5,326 bases of DNA from Phycisphaerales bacterium UBA1845 (GCA_002338715.1 DDIR01000127.1:1180-6505), one strand, 5' to 3'. Positions 1 through 5,326 are shown, counted from the stretch's first letter. Made by a program: numbers and translations. The notes: generated by a model not told the origin, from the sequence alone.

Positions 1-167
1 ATTGTGTCGACCGTCTCGCCGCCGTTGGCGCCCGCGCCATCCAGCGCAATGATCACTTCAAACGAACAGCCGTCATCCAACTGCTGTTTGCCCAGGTACG
101 CCAGCAACCGCCCCAACGCTTCAGGACGACCACAGGTCGGCACAATGATGCTGATATGTGGTTTCAA
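1..167 (-). CDS. GT2-family glycosyltransferase, N-terminal fragment
   Basis: The reading frame runs off the left edge, so only about 55 N-terminal codons are visible. They begin LKPHISIIVPTCGRPEAL, then a helical stretch, then FEVIIALDGAGANGGETVDT. This is the first beta-alpha-beta unit of a GT-A fold family 2 glycosyltransferase: a hydrophobic strand ending in VPT.xR, a helix, and a second strand ending in an acidic residue (ALDG) that normally contacts the nucleotide sugar. Family knowledge says such enzymes transfer a sugar from an NDP- or UDP-sugar to a glycan, lipid or protein acceptor on the cytoplasmic side; the substrate cannot be told here. The start is taken as TTG at 167-165, because an in-frame TAA lies at 176-174 and no ATG or GTG intervenes; a GGGG tract sits 9 nt upstream (a weak ribosome site) and GGAGGT lies further away. 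It is divergent from the large glycosyltransferase to its right, which suggests a shared glycan pathway. The family call is firm; the exact start is less so. Confidence 0.82.
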   Translation of the reverse strand, partial: MKPHISIIVPTCGRPEALGRLLAYLGKQQLDDGCSFEVIIALDGAGANGGETVDT

Positions 168-346
168 AATCGTTTACCCCGCCCAGACCTCCAAACAAAG
201 ACCTTAACCAACAATACGCATCGGCGGACCGCCCCATCGGCGTCCAGCGGATCTTCATTCGGCAGCTCAGCCGCAACCCCGATCGGTTGGACCCACAATG
301 CAACTTCTGCCGATAAACCATTTTCGACCATTTATTGAGGCCATAC
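168..346. promoter_or_regulatory. Divergent intergenic region between two glycosyltransferases
   Basis: This 179-bp spacer separates the divergent start sites of the GT2 gene (minus) and the CgeB-type gene (plus), so it must hold promoters for at least one direction, unless the genes are read from further away. I find no convincing -35/-10 pair, operator palindrome or riboswitch-like fold. Open frames crossing it are the antisense of flanking genes and show no recognisable protein. The role is inferred only from gene orientation. Confidence 0.4.
337..340 (+). promoter_or_regulatory. Ribosome binding site deciding a GTG start
   Basis: GAGG lies 6 nt upstream of the GTG at 347-349. The alternative TTG start at 335 overlaps this motif and has no purine-rich site upstream of it. 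The spacing therefore favours GTG 347 as the start of the large glycosyltransferase. Confidence 0.55.
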
Positions 347-2545
347 GTGCCATTCGCCAACCAGACAAACCAGCTTGCCAGCCTTTTCCAGGCCGGTCGC
401 CACTTCCAGTTCCTCAAGCAGTCGCACGCGCTACTGGACAAGCTACCCCATGCGCCCGAGCTCGCAGCCATGAGCCTCCAAGCCCTCGCGGCACTGGGAT
501 ACGGCGGACCCGCCCGCGAACTCGTCGAGCGACGGGCCGACATCGGTGGACCGCTCAACCATCGCGATAAACTCAACGATTCATTAAGCAAGCTCCCCAA
601 TGGCCGCCTTCCCTGGAACGATCTAACACAAACTTTCGAACGAAACGCGACAACGTTTCTAAAACGCTATCCGAATCAACAAGCGATACTCGAACGCGCC
701 CAACAGGATCTCAAAAAACTCCACCTGTTCAGCGCCCAAACAGGACGCCTCCACACCTCGCGACGCCAACCCGGAAAACTCCGCGAATGGGTCCGCGACC
801 TGAGCATCGAACCTGACGAAATCGGCGTGCAACTTCCCAACAAAGGACCAATCCATGTCACCACCGTTGTGGGTGTCAGCCTTGGCCCACTCATCGCACG
901 CGTGTGTGAACTGACCCGCAACGCATTCTTGACCTACAACCATCCGATGTTCGTTGTCGAGATCGACCCGCTGCACTTCGCGGCTTGGATGCACTGCGCC
1001 GACCACACCGAATTACTTGGACGGGCACACGTCGAGTGGTTCGTCGGCTCCGATGCGGTCAGCCAACTCGCGGCACACCTGCGCAACAACGAATCAATCG
1101 CGCTTCCGCAACTCGTGCTCAATCAGTCCGACAACATCGCCACGACTGCCGACATCCAAGCGCAAGTGCTCGATGTCGAAAAGCATCGACGAAGTCTGCT
1201 CGACGCCTTAAACGCACGGCTCGGTGAATACTATCAAACGCCCGTCGGCCCCGATTATGTCGCCCGACTGACGCCCCCAAGCCGCGTCATGGCGTTTACG
1301 TCGCGATTCACCACCATGCTGCAATACTCGACCCGCGACGTGCTCGACGCCCTCGATCACATGGGATTTGAAACGAAATTGCTCATCGAGCAGGCGGATC
1401 ATCACTGCCTCACGCCCAACACCATTTGCCGGGCGATCGACGAATTCAAACCCGACTTGCTCATCGTGCTCGATCACCTGCGCAGCGAGTATCCGTTTCT
1501 ACCCGCAAACATCCCGATGCTGACCTGGATTCAGGATCCGCTCCCCGATCTGCTGTGCGAAAGCGCCGGCCCATCCGTCAAACATGCCGACTTCGTCTGC
1601 GGTCTCTTTCGCGATCGTTGCATCGAACAATTCGGTTATCCGGCCAGTCAATTCGAGTACGTTGATGTGCCCGTCTCGACTCGTATCTTCCACGCCGGTA
1701 GGCCATCACCCGCGCAACACGAACGATTCGAGTGCGACATCTCCTTCGTCAGCAACGCCTCGACACCCATCGAAGTATTCCACGAGACCGAGCTGGCCAC
1801 CGGCGATCCGTCCGTTCACGAATTCATGCACGTCCTCTTCGACGCGACCAAACCGCTCATCGATGACGACGCCTTCTGCCTTCGGAAAGCCATCGAACTG
1901 ACGGCCCGCATCGCCGCCGAATTGCATCTCGACCTCGACGAAGAGAAAACCCGCACCTTCGCCACCCACTACACCTATCGCATCTTCGACTGGGGACGCC
2001 GCCAGCAAACCCTCGAATGGGTCGCGAACTGGGCCACCCGCACCAACCGCACCTTCAGAATCTTTGGCCGCGGCTGGGAAGATCACCCGACCCTCTCGCA
2101 ACACGCTGCCGGCATCATCGAGCATGGCCAAGACCTCCGCGACATGTACGCCGTATCAACGCTGAGCCTGCAATTGATTCCATCCGGCTTCCACCACCAG
2201 CGATCCTTCGAAATCATCGCCAGCGGCTCGCTCCCCCTGACCCGCTACTGCGAAGGCGATTTCGGCGACCTGCCCGCAGAAGAATTCGAAGCGCTCCGCA
2301 GCGCCGGCAAGTCCCCCGAAGTCATCCCCAACTTTCCGAACTTCAGAGACATCGTCTTCACAACCCCCCAAGACTTCGAACAAAGAGCCGAATCGTTCCT
2401 AAGCAACAACAACCGCCGCAACGAAATCCTGAAAGAATTGCAGAAAACCGTGCAGGAAAGATTCACCTACGACGCAGCCCTAACCCAAGTCCTAAAATCC
2501 TTCCGCAACCATCTAGAAGTGCCAAAATGTGACACAAAAGTGTAG
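347..2545 (+). CDS. CgeB-type (DUF3880/GT-B) glycosyltransferase with Maf-like N-terminal region
   Basis: A protein of about 732 aa, predicted cytoplasmic: no signal peptide or membrane segment is seen. Residues ~1-65 are alpha-helical and could be a degenerate TPR pair. Residues ~165-285 (FVVEIDPLHFAAWMH, then HVEWFVGSDA) resemble the MptE/DUF115 'Maf' domain found in flagellin-glycosylation proteins; this is recall, not a search. Residues ~312-445 carry a CgeB/DUF3880-like N-terminal Rossmann half: RFTTMLQYSTRDV, then FKPDLLIVLDHLRSEYP, then TWIQDPLPDLL. Residues ~540-715 carry the C-terminal donor-binding half (Glyco_trans_1_2 type): RIFGRGWEDHP, LRDMYAVSTLSL, then HQRSFEIIASGSLPLTRY. Known relatives are GT-B glycosyltransferases of the COG4641 type acting in surface or protein glycosylation; donor and acceptor are unknown. 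The start is GTG 347 with GAGG 6 nt upstream; TTG 335 would add four residues, and an in-frame TAA at 314-316 limits any further extension. The TAG stop lies at the edge of a palindromic repeat, so the last few residues (PKCDTKV) may be affected by its insertion. Confidence 0.85.
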   Translation: MPFANQTNQLASLFQAGRHFQFLKQSHALLDKLPHAPELAAMSLQALAALGYGGPARELVERRADIGGPLNHRDKLNDSLSKLPNGRLPWNDLTQTFERNATTFLKRYPNQQAILERAQQDLKKLHLFSAQTGRLHTSRRQPGKLREWVRDLSIEPDEIGVQLPNKGPIHVTTVVGVSLGPLIARVCELTRNAFLTYNHPMFVVEIDPLHFAAWMHCADHTELLGRAHVEWFVGSDAVSQLAAHLRNNESIALPQLVLNQSDNIATTADIQAQVLDVEKHRRSLLDALNARLGEYYQTPVGPDYVARLTPPSRVMAFTSRFTTMLQYSTRDVLDALDHMGFETKLLIEQADHHCLTPNTICRAIDEFKPDLLIVLDHLRSEYPFLPANIPMLTWIQDPLPDLLCESAGPSVKHADFVCGLFRDRCIEQFGYPASQFEYVDVPVSTRIFHAGRPSPAQHERFECDISFVSNASTPIEVFHETELATGDPSVHEFMHVLFDATKPLIDDDAFCLRKAIELTARIAAELHLDLDEEKTRTFATHYTYRIFDWGRRQQTLEWVANWATRTNRTFRIFGRGWEDHPTLSQHAAGIIEHGQDLRDMYAVSTLSLQLIPSGFHHQRSFEIIASGSLPLTRYCEGDFGDLPAEEFEALRSAGKSPEVIPNFPNFRDIVFTTPQDFEQRAESFLSNNNRRNEILKELQKTVQERFTYDAALTQVLKSFRNHLEVPKCDTKV

Positions 2546-2671
2546 GGTGGGCCGTGCCCACCATGAAGGGTGCCCCGCCCTTCCAGGGTGGGGGACTGAA
2601 GATAGCGCGACGTATGGTGGCCCATACCCACCAGCCGTAAGCGCACAAAAAAAGGCGGGCAAAGCCCACCC
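2545..2671. repeat. MITE-like palindrome cluster with GGGTGGGC termini
   Basis: A roughly 127-bp non-coding block is bounded by GGGTGGGC (2545-2552) and its exact reverse complement GCCCACCC (2664-2671), an 8-bp terminal inverted repeat. It contains four hairpins. GGTGGGC-CGT-GCCCACC is at 2546-2562. CCCCGCCC-TTCCA-GGGTGGGG, with one G-T pair, is at 2573-2593. TGGTGG/CCACCA around a 7-nt loop is at 2615-2633. GGCGGGC-AAA-GCCCACC, with one mismatch, is at 2654-2670. The first and third units are also partly inverted copies of each other. No transposase is encoded. The pattern matches, from memory, short TAGGGTGGGC palindromes dispersed in many bacterial genomes, so it is probably a non-autonomous mobile or REP-type repeat. 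I see no clear target-site duplication. Confidence 0.65.
2647..2670 (-). terminator. Rho-independent terminator of the 97-aa protein gene
   Basis: Read on the minus strand this is GGTGGGC-TTT-GCCCGCC, a 7-bp stem with one G-U pair and a three-base loop, followed immediately by seven T residues (2653-2647). It lies 27 bp beyond the stop codon of the minus-strand small gene. It doubles as the right end of the palindromic repeat block, which suggests the repeat supplies the terminator. On the plus strand the stem has a C-A mismatch and lacks a following T-tract, so it would act poorly in that direction. Confidence 0.65.
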
Positions 2672-2696
2672 AAGAAATCGCATCAAAAAAGAAAGT

Positions 2697-2990
2697 CTAC
2701 TTCCGACGTTCAGCATCACCGGTCGGCGCAGACCCCTTCAACCAATCCTGCACATTCGACGCCAAGACAGCCGGATCCTGCGACCCGACGATATGCTCAA
2801 TCACCGAAGGCTTGATCTTCAAATTCTCCAGCGCCTTCGTCACCCGCTTCCAAAGCTGATCCGTCTTCGACTTCGTCTCCGAAAGATACAACTCCGTCAC
2901 CAGCTCCTGAACCTTCGTCAACATGATGTCGTCGCGGTTCTCGTAATACCGGTTGATCAGCTTCCGCTGGTGATTTGAGAAATCGGCCAT
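2697..2990 (-). CDS. Conserved-type hypothetical protein, 97 aa, helical
   Basis: A small, soluble, highly charged protein without a signal peptide, membrane segment or cysteines. It begins MADFSNHQRKLINRYYENRDD and continues with long amphipathic helices (LTKVQELVTELYL; TDQLWKRVTKALENLKI; SVIEHIVGSQDPAVLASNVQDWL), then a short polar tail (KGSAPTGDAERRK). It resembles, from memory, an uncharacterised family of about 95-100 aa seen in Planctomycetota and relatives; no function is known to me. The fold looks all-helical and could be a protein-binding or regulatory module. The start ATG 2990-2988 has AAGG 9 nt upstream (3003-3000). It is monocistronic, with a terminator directly downstream and no same-strand neighbour nearby. 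Coding status is supported by protein-like composition, ribosome site, terminator and the lack of a plausible gene on the opposite strand. Confidence 0.75.
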   Translation of the reverse strand: MADFSNHQRKLINRYYENRDDIMLTKVQELVTELYLSETKSKTDQLWKRVTKALENLKIKPSVIEHIVGSQDPAVLASNVQDWLKGSAPTGDAERRK

Positions 2991-3097
2991 CCGTCATAAC
3001 CTTAAAATAAAACCGCCAAGTCAATCGACATCGCGTCGCAATCAGTTAACCATCGGATCTTAGGGGAATCGACAACCAATGTCGAAACGCCAACCTG

Positions 3098-3180
3098 TCG
3101 TCATTCCCGCGAAAGCGGGAATCCAGGAACTGCACAACACGCCGCTCACTCCTGGACTCCCGCCTGCGCGGGAGTGACGA
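3098..3180. repeat. REPIN-like inverted pair of CGTCATTCCCGC hairpins
   Basis: Two 31-nt arms (3098-3128 and 3150-3180) are inverted copies differing at four positions, separated by a 21-nt spacer. Each arm is itself a hairpin: ATTCCCGC-GAAA-GCGGGAAT at 3103-3122 and ACTCCCGC-CTGC-GCGGGAGT at 3156-3175. The left hairpin fits the Neisseria dRS3 consensus ATTCCC-N8-GGGAAT, and similar repeats are scattered through many bacterial genomes. The paired-hairpin layout is that of REPIN or MITE-like elements moved in trans by a transposase elsewhere in the genome. It lies between the start of the 97-aa gene and the lipoprotein gene; no T-tract follows either hairpin, so it is not an obvious terminator. 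Confidence 0.85.
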
Positions 3181-3252
3181 ACGAAGGCCAGCCAGCACCT
3201 CCCAGACCCCAAACCACTCGACCGACACTTGGCCACCGTCTATCATCTCGGT

Positions 3253-4023
3253 ATGAACAGACGACAATTCCCCGCCTGGGCTGCCTACTGCTGCACGCTC
3301 GTCGCCCTCGGCGGATGCGGCGAATTCACCTTACCCGACCCCAACGTCCACTACATCGCGTTCGGCGACTCCACCACCAACGGGCCCAGCAACCGCAACT
3401 ACTGGGACATCCTCCGCGAGCGCCTCGGCGAAGAACCCAACCGTTTCGCCAACGAAGGCAAAGGCGGCGAAAGCACCGAAGACGGTCTGCCCCGACTTCA
3501 ACAACTCCTCGCCCGCGAAATCTACCCCAACGCCACAACCCTGCTCCTCTGGCAGGGCGGTAACGACATCATTCAATTCATAGGCCGCACCGATTCACTC
3601 TTGATCTTCTCGCCCAACTCTGCCGACTACCCGTTCGACAACCAACTCGACGAACAACTCGACGAATCGCAAGCCAACCTCGAACAACAAATAAACGCCG
3701 CGCAAGATGCCGGCTTGGAGGTCTACGTCGCCACGCAATTTCCAATCCGCGAACAAACCGGAACGTGCGACCCGCTCCCGCTCGACATCCTCCTCGCCCC
3801 ACAAGCCGTCAACGCCAACGTCTACGTCCGCCGCCTCAACGACCGAATCAGGTTGGCCGCCCAAAACACCGGAGCCACCCTCGTCGACATCGAAACCCGC
3901 TCTGACGAAATCACGTCAAGCAACCAAAACTACTTCGACTGCAACCACCTGAGCGAAGAAGGAAACGCAATAGCCGCCGACGAATTCCTAAAAGCCTTCG
4001 AAGCCAACGCCGCCATGGAATAA
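3253..4023 (+). CDS. SGNH/GDSL-family hydrolase, predicted lipoprotein
   Basis: A predicted 256-aa secreted, lipid-anchored hydrolase. The N-terminus MNRRQFPAWAAYCCTLVALGGC is a lipoprotein signal: basic n-region, hydrophobic core, and an LGGC lipobox with Cys22 as the acylated residue. The four SGNH blocks are present in order. Block I is IAFGDSTTNG with catalytic Ser40. Block II is NEGKGGEST, with Gly72 as oxyanion residue. Block III is WQGGNDII with Asn104. Block V is DCNHLSEEGN with Asp229 and His232, completing the triad. The family contains esterases, lipases and carbohydrate deacetylases that hydrolyse ester bonds; the natural substrate is not shown by the sequence, but the location predicts an envelope or periplasmic substrate. 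ATG 3253 is chosen over TTG 3229 because it starts right at the basic n-region of the signal peptide; no strong ribosome site is visible for either. The REPIN-like repeat lies just upstream, and a small membrane-protein gene follows 35 bp downstream on the same strand. Confidence 0.9.
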   Translation: MNRRQFPAWAAYCCTLVALGGCGEFTLPDPNVHYIAFGDSTTNGPSNRNYWDILRERLGEEPNRFANEGKGGESTEDGLPRLQQLLAREIYPNATTLLLWQGGNDIIQFIGRTDSLLIFSPNSADYPFDNQLDEQLDESQANLEQQINAAQDAGLEVYVATQFPIREQTGTCDPLPLDILLAPQAVNANVYVRRLNDRIRLAAQNTGATLVDIETRSDEITSSNQNYFDCNHLSEEGNAIAADEFLKAFEANAAME

Positions 4024-4046
4024 ACGCGCACGAAATGCATTAGGCT

Positions 4047-4050
4047 AGGA
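4047..4050 (+). promoter_or_regulatory. Ribosome binding site for the 91-aa membrane protein
   Basis: AGGA is followed by an 8-nt spacer and the ATG at 4059. This site supports the 4059 start over the competing frame beginning at 4076, which has no such motif and no protein-like sequence. Confidence 0.6.
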
Positions 4051-4058
4051 ACCCGCGA

Positions 4059-4334
4059 ATGCTAAACACAGCAAGATGGTGCATTGGTTTATTCTGCCTA
4101 ACGATTTTCTTTACCATCTCGGGAGTGAACATCTGGATCATTCTTCGCCAATGGAAGAACCCTCAAGGGCAATCATTGGCTCCGATTCTGGGGGGTGTTT
4201 TCGGAGCTATTGGTGTCGCAGTGTTGCCGATCTCGGGCCTCGCCAAATACTCTTGGGCCCCGCTATTTCTCGATCCCGGATGCGCACCGTACCTGATTCT
4301 GGCGGCCATACAGTCCGTTTGGAATCGCGGCTAG
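4059..4334 (+). CDS. Small integral membrane protein, 91 aa, unknown function
   Basis: Three hydrophobic stretches are visible: residues ~7-29 (WCIGLFCLTIFFTISGVNIWIIL), ~39-58 (Gly-rich, PILGGVFGAIGVAVLPI) and ~66-87 (WAPLFLDPGCAPYLILAAI). Two or three are likely to span the inner membrane, joined by a short charged loop (RQWKNPQGQS). The pattern S-x-A-P-x-x-GG-x-x-G-x-x-G followed by W-x-P-L-x-LD-x-G recalls a family of small proteins in diverse bacteria, some beside toxin or immunity genes; I cannot name the family and this is recall only. The gene starts 35 bp after the lipoprotein stop codon and has its own AGGA ribosome site, so it may be read with it. Codon use seems more AT-rich at third positions than the neighbouring genes, so recent acquisition is possible. 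It converges with the minus-strand zinc-ribbon gene, 82 bp apart. Confidence 0.75.
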   Translation: MLNTARWCIGLFCLTIFFTISGVNIWIILRQWKNPQGQSLAPILGGVFGAIGVAVLPISGLAKYSWAPLFLDPGCAPYLILAAIQSVWNRG

Positions 4335-4416
4335 CACGTAGGCCGGGGCATCGACCCGACAGATGCAGTCAAATGCGCAAGCGTGAAACAACCTGGGACC
4401 GCAGGAACGCCGCCAA

Positions 4417-4920
4417 TCATCCATGCCACAACCTGTCGATCAGCATCAGGGCCAGCAAAAGCAAAACAACGCCAACCACCAGAAGTATCCACGGCAACAA
4501 AACGCCGAAGACCAAACAGACCGCGACTGTACGGGCGTCAGCCGAGCGATTCCGCATCAATGAACCAACATTTCCGATGGTATAGATAACCACGGCAATG
4601 ACACCGGGAAATCCCCACCCACCATAAAGCCCGAGTTCCCGGGAAGCCGCAATGGCTTGGCGGCGCGCGCACGGATCGCACAAGTAAGCACCGCTATTCT
4701 TGGTCTTCCAAGCAGCGGCCAACGGTGCAACCCCGATACATCGACATGTTCGAAATGTGTAGTACTTCGCCTTGCCTTCGAAGCACGTGTTGCAACGCGT
4801 CCCAAGGCGAGTCTCGACCGTAGCCCGCAACTGATTCGACTCGCGCCGTGCGCCCATGATCATCGACACGATCAGAAACAAGAACAGCAAGCCACCCACG
4901 CCAAGAACATAATATGCCAT
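4417..4920 (-). CDS. Membrane protein with zinc-ribbon-like cysteine cluster, 167 aa
   Basis: Unrecognised by name. Residues ~4-22 form an N-terminal membrane segment. Residues 43-84 form a soluble module with six cysteines: CxxC at 43/46, CxC at 59/61 and CxxC at 81/84. The outer CxxC pairs are the usual layout of a four-cysteine zinc ribbon. Residues ~101-119 form a second membrane segment starting GGWGFPGV, and residues ~132-161 a long hydrophobic stretch (one segment or a hairpin) before a short RLWHG tail. The ribbon followed by a G-W-G membrane segment recalls a class of bacterial membrane proteins of unknown function. ATG 4920 is chosen because AGGTGAGG lies 7 nt upstream. The upstream gene on the same strand ends 47 bp before it, so the two are likely co-transcribed. 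No enzyme motif is visible; a structural, sensing or metal-binding role would be a guess. Confidence 0.82.
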   Translation of the reverse strand: MAYYVLGVGGLLFLFLIVSMIMGARRESNQLRATVETRLGTRCNTCFEGKAKYYTFRTCRCIGVAPLAAAWKTKNSGAYLCDPCARRQAIAASRELGLYGGWGFPGVIAVVIYTIGNVGSLMRNRSADARTVAVCLVFGVLLPWILLVVGVVLLLLALMLIDRLWHG

Positions 4921-4927
4921 GTGCCAT

Positions 4928-4935
4928 CCTCACCT
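4928..4935 (-). promoter_or_regulatory. Strong ribosome binding site for the zinc-ribbon membrane protein
   Basis: Read on the minus strand this is AGGTGAGG with 7 nt to the ATG at 4920-4918. It is the best Shine-Dalgarno match in the window and fixes the start of the gene, excluding the longer overlapping frame that would begin near 5020. Confidence 0.7.
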
Positions 4936-4967
4936 GATCTGCAATTCGGTTTACCCGCCCAAGGAGT

Positions 4968-5326
4968 TCATTCCTCCAAAGGCTCCCGCCGACGCAACCA
5001 CTCTGCCGGCATGCGTTCACGACCGTGGGCCATCACCACAATCCCACCCACAATCGCACACGTCGTATCGACATCCCCCATGCCCGTCGCCGTACTCCAA
5101 AGCGCATCTTCCAGATCGCCAACATGTCCAGCCGCCGACCAGAGCGCGAACGGAACCGTGTCCATCGCTGAAATCCGAACGCCATTGCCCAATGCCGTCG
5201 CCGCAATCTCCACTGGAGCTTCGAGCGAGATCGAAATCGCCTTGGCAATGCCATCTCGAACCGCACCGCTCGGCGTCATCTCCAGCGCGCCCTGCAACAT
5301 GTCGCGCCCCAACGATTCCGCGCCTC
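4968..5326 (-). CDS. ADP-ribosylglycohydrolase family protein, C-terminal part
   Basis: The frame is open to the right edge of the window, so about 119 C-terminal codons are seen and the N-terminus is missing. The visible part ends with the family's C-terminal signature: AMDTVPFALWSAAGH, a helix (VGDLEDALWSTATGMG), then GDVDTTCAIVGGIVV, then MPAEWLRRREPLEE. In ADP-ribosylglycohydrolases (DraG/ARH type, Pfam ADP_ribosyl_GH) the Asp-x-Asp-Thr motif helps bind two magnesium ions, and the enzymes remove ADP-ribose from proteins or from other ADP-ribosylated substrates in the cytoplasm. Here the motif is D-V-D-T-T at about 5061-5075, so the metal site appears intact in this half. The substrate cannot be inferred. 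A TTG near 5312 is only an internal codon, because in-frame coding continues upstream of it (GAES). It lies just upstream of the zinc-ribbon membrane gene on the same strand. Confidence 0.9.
   Translation of the reverse strand, partial: GAESLGRDMLQGALEMTPSGAVRDGIAKAISISLEAPVEIAATALGNGVRISAMDTVPFALWSAAGHVGDLEDALWSTATGMGDVDTTCAIVGGIVVMAHGRERMPAEWLRRREPLEE

Noticed and set aside
287..316. Possible sigma-70 promoter (TTGGAC, 18-nt spacer, CGATAA) before the large glycosyltransferase
   Set aside because: Both hexamers match the consensus poorly, so it cannot be told from chance.
121..600. 159-aa minus-strand open frame
   Set aside because: It overlaps both glycosyltransferase genes in other frames, has an Arg/Ser/Trp-rich shadow composition and no motif; the true minus-strand gene here is the GT2 frame.
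1706..2131. 141-aa minus-strand open frame
   Set aside because: It is the antisense of the conserved CgeB-type coding region; its Gly/Val/Glu-rich composition is typical of antisense frames in GC-rich genes.
2529..2978. 149-aa plus-strand open frame over the repeat block and the small minus-strand gene
   Set aside because: Its N-terminus (VGRAHHEGCPALPGWG) is simply the translated palindromic repeat, and the rest is antisense to a better-supported gene with a ribosome site and terminator.
3019..3024. TTGACT on the minus strand as a -35 box for the 97-aa gene
   Set aside because: No acceptable -10 hexamer lies 16-18 nt downstream, so the promoter is unsupported.
3103..3175. Hairpins of the 3098-3180 repeat as a CRISPR array or terminator
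   Set aside because: There are only two inverted units, not direct repeats with spacers, and no T-tract follows either hairpin.
4335..4416. Convergent gap searched for a bidirectional terminator
   Set aside because: No stable hairpin followed by a T-tract on either strand is visible.
4076..4585. 169-aa plus-strand open frame
   Set aside because: It crosses two better-supported genes on opposite strands, lacks a ribosome site and has no protein-like hydrophobic or motif pattern.
4694..5020. 108-aa minus-strand open frame
   Set aside because: It overlaps the zinc-ribbon gene and the glycohydrolase end in a different frame and has no recognisable domain.

Overview
The window reads as a piece of a bacterial chromosome of moderately high GC, by eye in the mid-to-upper fifties percent. 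It shows no plasmid, phage or insertion-sequence genes. The protein types and the GGTGGGC/GCCCACC palindromes recall Planctomycetota (Phycisphaerae-like) genomes. That assignment rests on recall of similar sequences, not on a search.

Left part (1-2545): two glycosyltransferase genes are transcribed divergently from a 179-bp spacer. On the minus strand is the N-terminus of a GT2 (GT-A fold) enzyme, cut by the window edge. On the plus strand is a large (~732 aa) protein with a CgeB-type GT-B glycosyltransferase at its C-terminal half, preceded by a region resembling the Maf/DUF115 glycosyltransferase-associated domain and a helical N-terminus. Together they suggest a surface-glycan or protein-glycosylation locus.

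Middle (2545-3252): a ~127-bp MITE-like cluster of GGTGGGC palindromes begins at the stop codon of the large glycosyltransferase. It ends in a hairpin plus T-tract that looks like the terminator of the next gene, a 97-aa helical hypothetical protein on the minus strand. Upstream of that gene is a second, unrelated repeat: an 83-bp REPIN-like inverted pair of CGTCATTCCCGC hairpins.

Right part (3253-5326): an SGNH/GDSL-hydrolase lipoprotein is followed closely on the plus strand by a small hydrophobic 91-aa membrane protein. Convergent to these, on the minus strand, are the C-terminus of an ADP-ribosylglycohydrolase family protein (running off the right edge) and, 47 bp downstream of it, a membrane protein carrying six cysteines in a zinc-ribbon-like pattern. 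The last two are probably co-transcribed.

I see no tRNA, rRNA, CRISPR array, transposase or recognisable defence system. The features most worth a second look are the two palindromic repeat elements, the domain fusion in the large glycosyltransferase, and the two small unassigned membrane proteins.
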